Positions 39,341 through 47,125 of a stretch of 64,000 nucleotides of DNA are shown piece after piece; position 1 is the stretch's first letter; each line of letters opens with the position of its first letter. The stretch is from a virus. The notes below the pieces were generated by a model that saw only the letters and a program-made list of their open reading frames with translations, ran no database searches and had not been told where the DNA came from. The DNA lies in the IMG/VR virus record IMGVR_UViG_3300026292_000003, positions 124,001 through 188,000 of that record; one strand, written 5' to 3'. Both the position numbers and the translations under genes were made by a program.

Positions 39341-40420
39341 ATGCCGCCTAGAAATCATAAAAATTGGTTAGCAAAACCAAACGTAGAATATGTAAGTAGT
39401 GAAATATATTCAGATCAAAAAATTTTCGAAGAAGAAATAAAACATATCTTTAGTAAGGTATGGGTACCAGTATGCCATACAAGTGAAATGAATATGACTG
39501 GTTGTTTTAGAACAACACAAATTGCATTTCAAAATATAATTGTTATTAAATTTAGTAGTGGAATTGTTAGAGCATTTCATAATAAAGATGTAACAAAAGT
39601 ATCAGGTATGGATATGTCGCTTTGTTATCATGCATTAAGTTGGAAAGAATTGCCGTGCGAAATAAAGCATGGTGGAATGGTATGGGTAACTTTAGATACA
39701 GAAACAACACAGAGTGTAGATCAATGGACGGCTGGTGCATTTGATTGTATTAGTGATGCAATTGATGCAGAAGACTTAGAAGTATTTCATTACCATAAAG
39801 CAATTATACCAACAAACTATAAACTATGGCATGATACAAATAGTGAATTTTATCATGACTTTATGCATTATTTTAATAGAGTAACTGGTTTTAATGATGA
39901 ATATTTTGCTAGAAAAAATATTCCATTTGATAACGGTCACGTAAATGTAAGTAGCTTTACAGTTAATTATACAGAATTTAATAAAGATGGTGACCGAGGA
40001 GAATTAAGTTTTCCTAACTTACCACCAAACCAATGGTATATGGTAGACTTGTTTCCAGGGTTTAATTTTAATTTGCGTGGTAGTGCGTATCGTAGTGATA
40101 GTGTTACTCCACTAGGGCCTAATAGCACACTTATAGAGTTTAGGGGCTATGGGCTAGAAAAAGATACTAAAGAAGAACGTGAAACTCGTATCAAACATCA
40201 CAATACTATATGGGGACCTTTTGGACGTAATTTGCACGAAGACTTAATTGGAGTTACAGGGCAAGGAGTATCAATGGCAGAAGGCACAGAAAAAAGAAAC
40301 ATTTTACATGGTAGGCACGAAAATGGAACTATACATGATGAGGTTGGTATGAGGCATTATTACGCAGAGTGGGGAAAACACGTAAACTTAGATCCTTCTA
40401 ATCCTATTATTAGTACTTGA
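39341..40420 (+). CDS. Rieske non-heme iron oxygenase-like protein with incomplete cluster motif
   Basis: The 359-residue protein follows ring-hydroxylating oxygenase alpha-subunit order: VSSEIYSDQKIFEEEIKHIFSKVWVPVCH (about 19-46), ITTQIAFQNIIVIK and AFHNKD, LCYHALSWKE where the C-P-Y-H-G-W Rieske block would be (about 94-103), and a catalytic segment LWHDTNSEFYHDFMHYFNR (about 164-182) with facial His/Asp candidates. The first Rieske C-x-H pair is missing (HNKD instead of CxHRG), so the 2Fe-2S site is probably altered or lost. ATG 39341 with AAGAGGAG is preferred over an upstream ATG at 39269. It could receive electrons from the Fpr at 17684. Confidence 0.6.
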   Translation: MPPRNHKNWLAKPNVEYVSSEIYSDQKIFEEEIKHIFSKVWVPVCHTSEMNMTGCFRTTQIAFQNIIVIKFSSGIVRAFHNKDVTKVSGMDMSLCYHALSWKELPCEIKHGGMVWVTLDTETTQSVDQWTAGAFDCISDAIDAEDLEVFHYHKAIIPTNYKLWHDTNSEFYHDFMHYFNRVTGFNDEYFARKNIPFDNGHVNVSSFTVNYTEFNKDGDRGELSFPNLPPNQWYMVDLFPGFNFNLRGSAYRSDSVTPLGPNSTLIEFRGYGLEKDTKEERETRIKHHNTIWGPFGRNLHEDLIGVTGQGVSMAEGTEKRNILHGRHENGTIHDEVGMRHYYAEWGKHVNLDPSNPIIST

Positions 40421-40444
40421 CATTATTCTTAAATCTGTTAATAT
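40417..40444 (+). promoter_or_regulatory. Sigma70-type promoter for tRNA-Arg
   Basis: TTGACA (40417-40422), 16-bp spacer, TAATAT (40439-40444), overlapping the end of the upstream gene and 6 bp before tRNA-Arg. Confidence 0.7.
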
Positions 40445-40450
40445 GTATGT

Positions 40451-40527
40451 GGACCATTAGCTCAGCTGGATAGAGCGCCTGTCTACGGAACAGGAGGCCA
40501 GGAGTTCGAATCTCTTATGGTCCGCCA
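40451..40527 (+). tRNA. tRNA-Arg (ACG)
   Basis: Acceptor GGACCAT/ATGGTCC, anticodon stem CCTGT/ACAGG with loop CTACGGA giving ACG (read as ICG after TadA editing, decoding CGU/CGC/CGA), T arm AGTTCGAATCT, encoded CCA. Confidence 0.96.
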
Positions 40528-40530
40528 AAA

Positions 40531-40538
40531 GATAAATA
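40531..40538 (+). promoter_or_regulatory. T4-type late promoter (GATAAATA)
   Basis: GATAAATAGACGAGTG, 5 bp before the GTG start of speD and 3 bp after tRNA-Arg. Confidence 0.5.
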
Positions 40539-40543
40539 GACGA

Positions 40544-40945
40544 GTGAAACTGCTAGAGCATAAGCATATTATAATAAGAGCGGAAGTACTTGATCCGCCA
40601 CGTGCAGAAAACCCTACAAGTGAACAAGTAAAAACTCTGATCAATGATATTGGAATGAAAATTATGATGGGTCCTTTTGCCCAAAGATCAGAAATGGTAG
40701 GTAATGCAGGACTTACAGTAGCAACAATTATAGAAACATCACACGTAATACTACATACCTGGGATGAAGTGCATCCAGCATTAATGCAATTAGATGTTTA
40801 TACTTGCAGTCATTTAGATCCTAAAATAGTTTTTAAATGGCTAGAACAATTCAAGCCAACCAAAATAGATTACAAATATATTGATAGGGAATTTAAGTTA
40901 GATCTTAAACGGAAAAAGATACCTTTCCATATTGAACAGGATTAG
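40544..40945 (+). CDS. speD: S-adenosylmethionine decarboxylase (SpeD)
   Basis: The 133-residue protein has the bacterial SpeD core: ETSHVILHTWDEVHPALMQLDVYTCS (about 64-89). Ser in T-S-H is the site of self-cleavage that creates the pyruvoyl group; His in LHTW and Cys in YTCS are the conserved catalytic partners. It makes decarboxylated SAM for spermidine synthesis, which can neutralise packaged DNA. GTG 40544 is chosen; an in-frame upstream start would fall inside tRNA-Arg. The 3' end overlaps the minus-strand gene at 40905 by 41 bp. Confidence 0.88.
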   Translation: MKLLEHKHIIIRAEVLDPPRAENPTSEQVKTLINDIGMKIMMGPFAQRSEMVGNAGLTVATIIETSHVILHTWDEVHPALMQLDVYTCSHLDPKIVFKWLEQFKPTKIDYKYIDREFKLDLKRKKIPFHIEQD

Positions 40946-41594
40946 TTAAATATCTTTTAATATATTTTTTAGCGACATCTTCGTTATGCCAATGTTCGTG
41001 TGACACTTGTTTTAAATCTTCACACCAAAAAATATTAATAAACCCATTCTTTTTATAGTGTTCGTGTTGATATGTATCATCTACTAGTGATTCACTATAC
41101 GTGGAAATTAAAACTTCATTAGGAACATGATTATTATATGTTAATCCATTCCAAGCATCGTCTACATTATTAAATTTTGTATAAGGCAATTCTTTTGTAG
41201 TACCATAATCAGGAAAATTAAAATCTAAAACTATACATTCAGTAGATAAATTTTGTGCCCATCTTGCATTTAATCTACTTACACCTGGGTGGCAAAAAGT
41301 ATTACCAGGTTCTCTTCTTACTATTGGTTTGTATACTATGGATTGATCAGCCATCCATAAACATTGAACAGCACCTCTTACACGTCGGTGAAAGTCATCT
41401 ATTAAATGATTGTCTGTATAATGTTTCCAATTAATATTATTGTGATAGTTCCTTATAAACCTAGTCCATTCTTTTGGTCTTTCTAAGTAACGTTCTTCGG
41501 TATCTGTTATATCAGCAGTACCTATGTTACCTCCACGTTCTATAAGGTTATAGTAAAACTTTTTAAAATTATTATATGCTAAATTTTCTGCCAT
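40905..41594 (-). CDS. Protein of unknown function, coupled to methyltransferase-like paralogue
   Basis: A 229-residue protein rich in His, Trp, Asn and Tyr, with a VRGAVQCLWMADQSIVYKP segment (about 70-90) and TECIVLDFNFPDYG (about 118-131). No recognised catalytic motif. Its ATG overlaps the end of the upstream minus-strand gene by 16 bp, implying coupled translation. Its 3' end overlaps speD by 41 bp. May act with the methyltransferase-like protein. Confidence 0.5.
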   Translation of the reverse strand: MAENLAYNNFKKFYYNLIERGGNIGTADITDTEERYLERPKEWTRFIRNYHNNINWKHYTDNHLIDDFHRRVRGAVQCLWMADQSIVYKPIVRREPGNTFCHPGVSRLNARWAQNLSTECIVLDFNFPDYGTTKELPYTKFNNVDDAWNGLTYNNHVPNEVLISTYSESLVDDTYQHEHYKKNGFINIFWCEDLKQVSHEHWHNEDVAKKYIKRYLTNPVQYGKVSFSV

Positions 41595-42949
41595 GGAAAT
41601 AGTTTTGATAAGTATGGAAATTTTGGATCTTCATTAACTAAATTAATGTCAAATCCTCTAGTAACAAATTTATCAGGATGTTTATTAAAGAAATCTATAT
41701 AATCACTTTCAAGTCTTAGTCTAATATTTTTACTATATAGTATTGAATTAATTTCATAGTTAAAAGCATTACTTACATCGATAAAAACTTTTTTATCACT
41801 ATCCCAATCTATTTCATCTTTTAATTCTTTTTTTATTCTTGCTATTGCCATAAGATCAAGAACTCTAAATTCGTGTTTAAATGTTTTATAAGTTGTATTC
41901 CACCATTTTACAAAATCTTCACCTAGTCCTTCTATATACTCGTCATTAAAATGTAAGTCTTTTTCGCATACAAATCTACTGCCAATTATAGGATTTTCTT
42001 TTTTATAATCCTTAACAAATTTAGACCAATTTCTTCCGTCCCAATTATTACTAATATACCATTGCATATGTACTGCAACAGTATCAATATCGTATGCAAC
42101 AAGTTTTCCGCCTTCTTCTAAGTTATTAATATATGCATTTGCTATCGGACTTATTCCACCGCTGGTACTATAAACAGTTTTACATTTATGATCTTTTTTT
42201 ATAGTATCTAGTGATTCAGTATTTGCACTATACCATCTTGCGTCCCATAAATCATGACCTACTTGAAATAGTTTTTCATAATGGTCCATCATTTCGCCGT
42301 ACAAATATTCTTTTCCATCTCTTAAATTATCATCCCATATACCAACTTTTTTACCTTGTTCCATAGCAACACGTAACAAGTTATGTCCTTGCCATTTGCC
42401 ACTTGCTTGTACAGTTTCATTTGTAGCCCATATTTCTGTGGGGTTATATGTCTGATCTCTTTTTCCTAATGTTACTTCACTTCTACGTATTTTTGGTGCA
42501 GTCCAATCTATATCGTCAAATTGATTTTCACCAAATTCTGGTCTTCCACTAGCAACCCACCATTCTAAATCAATGAACATACATTGAGGATGAATTTGCC
42601 ACCATCTATGTTTTCTATCTAATATGTGTCCTACAATAACACAATCTTTATATTGGTTATTCCAGTATTCTTTTGACTTTTCAATAAAATTACGTAGTAT
42701 TATACCTTGCTTACAAATAAGTAATTTTTTAAATCCAGTATCATATGCAATACTACATAGCTTAACAAACTCGTTTGCTTGTATTTGAGGTATACGTCTA
42801 TATTTAAAACTGTAAAAATCAAGAAGATTTTGAGTTATACCTTCGGTAGCTTTATCTTTTATTTTGTCGTTTAATAGCCAACCAATACCACAGTTGTCTG
42901 GTAGCTTGTCAGCAGTATGGTCAAACTGGAATATTTTTTCATGTCTCAT
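41579..42949 (-). CDS. Methyltransferase-like paralogue ('FPWQ' family), minus strand
   Basis: The 456-residue protein parallels that at 20645: GFKKLLICKQGIILRNF (vs GFKRVLVIKQGQVFHNF), TSGGISPIANAYINNLEEGGKLVAYDID (vs SAGGLNPILYPFALNF..VDVVDIS), and FIDVSNAFNYEINSILYS...FPWQ at the C-terminus. The Rossmann-like segment resembles SAM-binding motifs. It is about 90 residues longer, with an inserted Trp-rich region (KHRWWQIHPQ). ATG 42949 with AAAGG is preferred over ATG 42979. Confidence 0.45.
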   Translation of the reverse strand: MRHEKIFQFDHTADKLPDNCGIGWLLNDKIKDKATEGITQNLLDFYSFKYRRIPQIQANEFVKLCSIAYDTGFKKLLICKQGIILRNFIEKSKEYWNNQYKDCVIVGHILDRKHRWWQIHPQCMFIDLEWWVASGRPEFGENQFDDIDWTAPKIRRSEVTLGKRDQTYNPTEIWATNETVQASGKWQGHNLLRVAMEQGKKVGIWDDNLRDGKEYLYGEMMDHYEKLFQVGHDLWDARWYSANTESLDTIKKDHKCKTVYSTSGGISPIANAYINNLEEGGKLVAYDIDTVAVHMQWYISNNWDGRNWSKFVKDYKKENPIIGSRFVCEKDLHFNDEYIEGLGEDFVKWWNTTYKTFKHEFRVLDLMAIARIKKELKDEIDWDSDKKVFIDVSNAFNYEINSILYSKNIRLRLESDYIDFFNKHPDKFVTRGFDINLVNEDPKFPYLSKLFPWQKI

Positions 42950-42982
42950 ATTTTGAACCTTTTTATTAACATAGTACATTAC

Positions 42983-42990
42983 TATTTATT
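42983..42990 (-). promoter_or_regulatory. Late-type promoter, minus strand (AATAAATA)
   Basis: The minus strand reads GATAATAAATAGTAATG; AATAAATA is one base off the GATAAATA form. It sits 33 bp before the chosen start at 42949. Confidence 0.45.
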
Positions 42991-43015
42991 ATCTTTAATA
43001 AATCAAATTAAGTAG

Positions 43016-43044
43016 TTGACAACGACTACAAATGATGTTATATT
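43016..43044 (+). promoter_or_regulatory. Sigma70-type promoter
   Basis: TTGACA (43016-43021), 17-bp spacer, TATATT (43039-43044), 29 bp before ATG 43074 and divergent from the minus-strand late promoter. Confidence 0.82.
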
Positions 43045-43073
43045 ATTAACATTGAATGAGAAGGAAAACGGAT

Positions 43074-43292
43074 ATGATTACAAGCAGACAGGTAGTTGAG
43101 ATAATCAACGAAGAGATTGATAAGAATAATGAAGATAGTATCCGTAAGGCACTACAGAAGGTTAAAGATAGAATTGAGTTTCTTGAAGAATTAGAATTTG
43201 TTCATCAGCACAAACAACCAGTGTATGATGCTAGAAAATCTGAAGAACAGAAAGAAACTGCACAAAAACAGTTTAACGAGTATTTTAAATAG
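43074..43292 (+). CDS. Small helical protein of unknown function
   Basis: A 72-residue, charged, helical protein (MITSRQVVEIINEEIDKNN...). ATG 43074 with AAGGA is preferred over ATG 43056. First gene behind a sigma70-type promoter. No motif beyond a coiled-coil tendency at 20-45. Confidence 0.6.
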   Translation: MITSRQVVEIINEEIDKNNEDSIRKALQKVKDRIEFLEELEFVHQHKQPVYDARKSEEQKETAQKQFNEYFK

Positions 43293-43294
43293 CC

Positions 43295-43462
43295 ATGGAG
43301 TACAGTGAACTAATAAACAAAATTCAAGTGCTAACGGAATCAGTAGAGGTATTCCGGAGTCGTATACAAGAACATGACACCGGATACCTGTACACTACCA
43401 TAAGCACAATTGAAGACTACATAGAAGAACTTGAAAAACAAGTTAAATCCTTAGATCATTAA
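43295..43462 (+). CDS. 55-residue coiled-coil protein
   Basis: ATG 43295 follows the previous stop by 2 bp and encodes 55 residues forming two amphipathic helices (LINKIQVLTESVEVFRSRI, TISTIEDYIEELEKQV). Composition and spacing support a real gene. Function unknown. Confidence 0.55.
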   Translation: MEYSELINKIQVLTESVEVFRSRIQEHDTGYLYTTISTIEDYIEELEKQVKSLDH

Positions 43463-43486
43463 AGTAAAAAAAGTACCAAAAAGATG

Positions 43487-43515
43487 TTGACAAGTCGGTA
43501 ACATTATCGTACTAT
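43487..43515 (+). promoter_or_regulatory. Sigma70-type promoter
   Basis: TTGACA (43487-43492), 17-bp spacer, TACTAT (43510-43515), 28 bp before the next start. Confidence 0.75.
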
Positions 43516-43543
43516 GTATATAAATTAAACAGAAGAGACGCAA

Positions 43544-43834
43544 ATGAAACTACAAGATCTTAAAATGGTACAAACTACAGTTCCTAATGGGGTTCAGGCC
43601 CTAGTGAAGTTTGGGCCCCATTACGAGCTGAGCATTGTCAAGAACGATGTCTCATATGGTGGCAAAATGGGACTATACGAAATTGCAGTATTTCTAGATA
43701 ACCAAATGACAGAACTACCCGGCATCACAGAGTCCGGAGATACAGTCAAAGGATTCCTTACAGAAGATAATGTAAATGATATCCTATCCTCAATGACCCA
43801 ATTGACAAAAAGGGAACCTCAACAAACAAACTAA
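43544..43834 (+). CDS. Small protein of unknown function
   Basis: A 96-residue protein with a beta-rich N-terminal half (GVQALVKFGPHYELSIVKND) and a helical second half. Codon choice around 43590-43630 (GGGCCCC, GGGGTT) is richer in GC than neighbouring genes. Own promoter; followed by two tRNAs. Confidence 0.6.
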   Translation: MKLQDLKMVQTTVPNGVQALVKFGPHYELSIVKNDVSYGGKMGLYEIAVFLDNQMTELPGITESGDTVKGFLTEDNVNDILSSMTQLTKREPQQTN

Positions 43835-43843
43835 TCAGCTATA

Positions 43844-43920
<77 letters not shown>

Positions 43921-43926
43921 ATTTAT

Positions 43927-44012
43927 GCGAGTGTGGCGGAATAGGTAGACGCAACGGACTTAAAATCCGTTATCTTTATGGTGTGTGGGTTCGAGTCCCT
44001 CCACTCGCACCA
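43927..44012 (+). tRNA. tRNA-Leu (TAA)
   Basis: An 86-nt class II tRNA: acceptor GCGAGTG/CACTCGC, anticodon stem ACGGA/TCCGT with loop CTTAAAA giving TAA (reads UUA), long variable arm, T arm GGTTCGAGTCC, encoded CCA. Confidence 0.96.
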
Positions 44013-44029
44013 AATTGGAGTCCTGTATT

Positions 44030-44037
44030 GATAAATA
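44030..44037 (+). promoter_or_regulatory. T4-type late promoter (GATAAATA)
   Basis: GATAAATATTATC, 19 bp before ATG 44057. Confidence 0.6.
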
Positions 44038-44056
44038 TTATCTAAAAAGGAGATTT

Positions 44057-44257
44057 ATGGCAGGATTTAAAGCAACAAGAGGACAAAGAACTCATAACTG
44101 GAAACGTATGCTAAATGGTATTGAGATTAAACCTTGTATGTACGTTAATGAGAATGGTAAAAAAACAATGGCTGGATCAGTTGATGGTGAAGTAATCAGA
44201 GACAGTAACGGAAAAGTATTACCGTATAGATCAATTCAACACACATCGATGGAATAG
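44057..44257 (+). CDS. Small basic protein of unknown function
   Basis: A 66-residue basic protein (AGFKATRGQRTHNWKRML...) with AAGGAG upstream of ATG 44057. A beta-hairpin-like middle (KPCMYVNENGKKTMAGSVDG) recalls small virion decoration proteins, but no assignment is justified. Confidence 0.55.
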   Translation: MAGFKATRGQRTHNWKRMLNGIEIKPCMYVNENGKKTMAGSVDGEVIRDSNGKVLPYRSIQHTSME

Positions 44258-44259
44258 TC

Positions 44260-44493
44260 ATGTGGAAGATTATAGCAGTAATCTGTATCCTTGAGTGGCC
44301 AGATTACACAATGAATTCTGAGCTGGTGTGTAGAATGTTTGAAGATTCAACAGATGCGAGATTTCAAACTAAAGAAGAGTGTGATAAATCAGCAATAATA
44401 AAGTATAACAATACTTTAGATAGTTTTGAAAAATATCGTGAAACTTTTGAATCGTTAGAAGTTGCGTGTGTGAGAACAAAAAATGAAGTTTAA
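44260..44493 (+). CDS. Small Cys-containing protein, possibly exported
   Basis: A 77-residue protein with a short hydrophobic start (WKIIAVICIL) and Cys residues at about 9, 24, 41 and 70 in a C-x15-C type spacing that suggests disulfides in the periplasm. The signal is short, so export is uncertain. Ends 4 bp into the convergent minus-strand gene. Confidence 0.5.
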   Translation: MWKIIAVICILEWPDYTMNSELVCRMFEDSTDARFQTKEECDKSAIIKYNNTLDSFEKYRETFESLEVACVRTKNEV

Positions 44494-44969
44494 ATATGAC
44501 CTTGAGATCTTAATAGCCATATAAACCCAACAGTTACACCACCTAACAATACTACTAAAAATACAATTAATGCACCATCTATAAGTGCCTGTTTTCTTTC
44601 TTGTTGTTTGTAAATTGTTTCTTCTCTTTCTTGTCTAATCTTTCTTCGCATTTCAATTAGTTCTTTCCACGTGCCAAATCCATAACGCCAATTTAATAGT
44701 GTTTGTAATTCTGCTTCTTGTTCTTTAATTGTTTTTTCGTGGATTAATAATGCAAGAGCTTCTTCTTCAACACTACCTGCTTGAAATAATTTTTTAAATA
44801 GGGGAGGTTTTTGATTATTTTGTTTGGCTTTTCTAACGTCACTTACTGCACCAAACCATTTTCCCATTTGGCCTACAACGTTTTCGAAATCTTGCCCAAC
44901 GGTTACTGCTCTCTTAATTGTATTAAAAGCCGTGGTCGCTACCGCGATCGCTGAAATTGGATCTACTAT
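44490..44969 (-). CDS. Phage-type membrane-tailed protein, probable ATA start
   Basis: The first ATG (44867) gives 125 residues, but the frame stays open upstream with a conserved-looking extension (VDPISAIAVATTAFNTIKRAV...DFENVVGQM). The minus-strand Shine-Dalgarno AAGGAG (44983-44978) is 8 bp before ATA 44969, the only start with a ribosome site, giving 160 residues. The protein has a helical N-terminus, a charged coiled coil (about 70-125) and a C-terminal membrane helix (LIVFLVVLLGGVTVGFIWLL). The N-terminal pattern resembles a conserved T4-like cyanophage protein. Confidence 0.5.
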   Translation of the reverse strand: MVDPISAIAVATTAFNTIKRAVTVGQDFENVVGQMGKWFGAVSDVRKAKQNNQKPPLFKKLFQAGSVEEEALALLIHEKTIKEQEAELQTLLNWRYGFGTWKELIEMRRKIRQEREETIYKQQERKQALIDGALIVFLVVLLGGVTVGFIWLLRSQGHI

Positions 44970-45046
44970 TGGTTTGACTCCTTACTTAACTATATGTATT
45001 TAATACATATATAACCAACATTAAACCCGTATTTAAACGAAATATC

Positions 45047-45086
45047 TTGACAATTTCTTTTATAATGTTTATAATAAGCATAAATA
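45047..45086 (+). promoter_or_regulatory. Tandem sigma70-type and T4-late promoters
   Basis: TTGACA (45047-45052), 17-bp spacer, TATAAT (45070-45075), then CATAAATA (45079-45086) three bases later. Serves the gene at 45111 and probably the holin-like and endolysin genes at early and late times. A 21-bp perfect palindrome lies just upstream (44991-45011). Confidence 0.8.
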
Positions 45087-45110
45087 CAACGTATTCAAAA
45101 GGAACGAAAT

Positions 45111-45290
45111 ATGACTTTTATACATTCGACTAACGATATTAAGTCTAAGGTTATGGTAATCTTAGATAAGATAGAGTTACTCCAAGAAGCTGAAGTGTTA
45201 GGTAACACAGATTCAAAAAAACACCTGGTAGACGATATCAGAGCTCTTGCGAGAGAAATTGCTAACGATAACGTTAGCAACGTAAAATAG
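45111..45290 (+). CDS. 59-residue helical protein
   Basis: ATG 45111 (AAGGAACG upstream) encodes 59 residues, mostly one helical hairpin (DIKSKVMVILDKIELLQEAEVL, HLVDDIRALAREI). First gene of the lysis unit. Function unknown. Confidence 0.65.
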   Translation: MTFIHSTNDIKSKVMVILDKIELLQEAEVLGNTDSKKHLVDDIRALAREIANDNVSNVK

Positions 45291-45303
45291 AGGAGAAAAT
45301 ATT

Positions 45304-45474
45304 ATGTTTTCATGGATTAAAGATAGATTTGCAGAACGTACATCTCTAGATGGCGGAATGCTAATTGCAGTAGGTGTAATTGGATTGTTCTTTTCGGCAA
45401 TAATTCCAATGAACCTAATTTGTTGGGCCGCTATAGGTTATGGCGCCTGGACACTATTAAAGTCAGAAGGATAA
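45304..45474 (+). CDS. Holin-like small membrane protein
   Basis: ATG 45304, preceded by AGGAGAAA, encodes 56 residues with a basic N-terminus (FSWIKDRFAER) and two hydrophobic helices (about 19-35 and 37-52). It lies 6 bp upstream of the endolysin, the classic holin position. The function is inferred from topology and position only. Confidence 0.6.
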   Translation: MFSWIKDRFAERTSLDGGMLIAVGVIGLFFSAIIPMNLICWAAIGYGAWTLLKSEG

Positions 45475-45480
45475 TAATAA

Positions 45481-45933
45481 ATGGCCTTTAAATTAAGTAA
45501 GAGAAGTCTATCAAGGCTTGACGGTGTTAACCCAAAATTAGTAAAAGTTGTAACAACGGCTATTACTATGTCCAAGATTGATTTTGGAGTAATATGCGGT
45601 CTACGAACAATAGAAGAACAACGTGAGCTCGTTGCTAAAGGTGCATCACAGACAATGAAGTCTAAACACATCGATGGCAATGCAGTTGACTTAATGGCTT
45701 ATATTGGTAGTAGAGGATCATGGGAAATGAACTTATATGATGATATCGCTGATGCAATGAAAATTGCCGCAGATGAGCATAACATCCAAATCAGATGGGG
45801 TGCCGCTTGGCATATCACTGATCTAAGAGAATGGGATAGTTCAATGCAGGACGCAATGAATGCCTACATCGACCTAAGAAGAAGTCAAGGTCGAAGACCA
45901 TTCATAGATGGACCGCATTTTGAACTAATGTAG
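45481..45933 (+). CDS. Endolysin, M15C L-Ala-D-Glu peptidase-like
   Basis: The 150-residue zinc peptidase has SKHIDGNAVDLMAY (about 60-73; His and Asp ligands), an IRWGAAW strand (about 102-108) and GPHFEL (about 144-149; second zinc His), as in Ply500-type enzymes. It cleaves the peptide stem of peptidoglycan at lysis. Codons here are more GC-rich than the flanks. No signal peptide, so it needs a holin. Confidence 0.93.
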   Translation: MAFKLSKRSLSRLDGVNPKLVKVVTTAITMSKIDFGVICGLRTIEEQRELVAKGASQTMKSKHIDGNAVDLMAYIGSRGSWEMNLYDDIADAMKIAADEHNIQIRWGAAWHITDLREWDSSMQDAMNAYIDLRRSQGRRPFIDGPHFELM

Positions 45934-45937
45934 GATT

Positions 45938-47125
45938 TTGACTCAGAATAATCACAGCACTAGTTGGTGTCCTATACCGTTTAATGCTATTTCGTTTCAC
46001 CCAACCGGCAATTTAACTCGTTGTATGATGAGCAATACGCCGATGGGTGAAACCTTTGACAGCCCTCAGATGCAAAAACTGCGTCATGATATGTTGGCTG
46101 GCACCTGGGATAAAGAAGGGTGTATGACTTGTTGGAAAAAAGAACAACAAGGTAATATAAGTCAAAGACAAAAGTGGTTACAACGTAGTCCCTCAGATTT
46201 CAAAAATACAGATGGATTTATAAAACCAAAAATAACAGGAAACCCTGTTAATCACCTTTTTATTAACTATAGCAATATATGTAATTTTAAGTGTAGAATG
46301 TGTGGACCAGATTATAGTACTAGTCTAATACCAGAGCATAAACATTTACATACAATAGGATTACGTAAAGAAGTAAAAATAGAAAATATTAAAAATAGAA
46401 ATTTTATTAATACATATCTAAAAGAAAATCCAGAAAGTTTAAAAGATGTAACTAGTATATGGATAACAGGTGGCGAACCCTTTATGGACGATAACTGTTA
46501 TGATTTAATTGACATACTAGCTGAAAATGGAAATGAATTTGAAACAGATATGGTTATTACTACAAATGGCTCTAAAGTAGATTTAGATAAGTTACAAAAA
46601 TTTGAGAATTTAAAATTCTTTGAATTAGATTTAAGTATTGATGCACCTAATACTATGTTTGAGTATATGCGTAGTGCAGGCGTATTTACTTGGGATCAAA
46701 TGAGTAAGTTAATTGATGATTTAACTTATTTTAAAAAACAGAATAGTAGTTGGTTTCATATGTGTTTTAATGCTAGTATACAAGCATATAATTACGATAC
46801 AATACTTGAATTTGATTCAGTATGTAGGAAAGCAGGAGCATTGAACAATACTAGAATGTTAATATTTCCAGAACATTTTAGACTCAACGTACTACCTTAT
46901 AAATATAGAAAAGAACAATTTGATAAAATCTATGATTATAAAGTAGTAAATGATCCAAGGTTTAAAAGAACTCATATGGATATATGCAAAAATCTTTTAC
47001 AAGAACAAGCAAATGAAACTGTAATCAGTAGATTTAAAGAACTTACGATAGCACAAGACAAGTATAGAAAAATGTCTATAAAAGACTTCCATCCACGGTT
47101 AGCGGAGTTTATATATGAAAAATAA
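45938..47125 (+). CDS. Radical SAM protein with SPASM/Twitch-like Cys block, paralogue 1
   Basis: The 395-residue protein (TTG 45938) has an N-terminal Cys block (WCPIPFNAISFHPTGNLTRC, then GCMTCW, about 10-66) and a radical SAM core with C-N-F-K-C-R-M-C (about 117-124), WITGGEPF (about 171-178) and ITTNGS. The C-x3-C-x2-C binds the 4Fe-4S cluster that splits SAM; the extra Cys suggest an auxiliary cluster of Twitch type. Substrate unknown. Such enzymes are common in marine T4-like phages. Overlaps paralogue 2 by 11 bp. Confidence 0.88.
   Translation: MTQNNHSTSWCPIPFNAISFHPTGNLTRCMMSNTPMGETFDSPQMQKLRHDMLAGTWDKEGCMTCWKKEQQGNISQRQKWLQRSPSDFKNTDGFIKPKITGNPVNHLFINYSNICNFKCRMCGPDYSTSLIPEHKHLHTIGLRKEVKIENIKNRNFINTYLKENPESLKDVTSIWITGGEPFMDDNCYDLIDILAENGNEFETDMVITTNGSKVDLDKLQKFENLKFFELDLSIDAPNTMFEYMRSAGVFTWDQMSKLIDDLTYFKKQNSSWFHMCFNASIQAYNYDTILEFDSVCRKAGALNNTRMLIFPEHFRLNVLPYKYRKEQFDKIYDYKVVNDPRFKRTHMDICKNLLQEQANETVISRFKELTIAQDKYRKMSIKDFHPRLAEFIYEK

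Noticed and set aside
44991-45011. 21-bp AT palindrome (TATATGTATTTAATACATATA) as an operator
   Set aside because: It is perfect but wholly AT-rich and unique in the window, so a regulator site is not supported beyond noting it.
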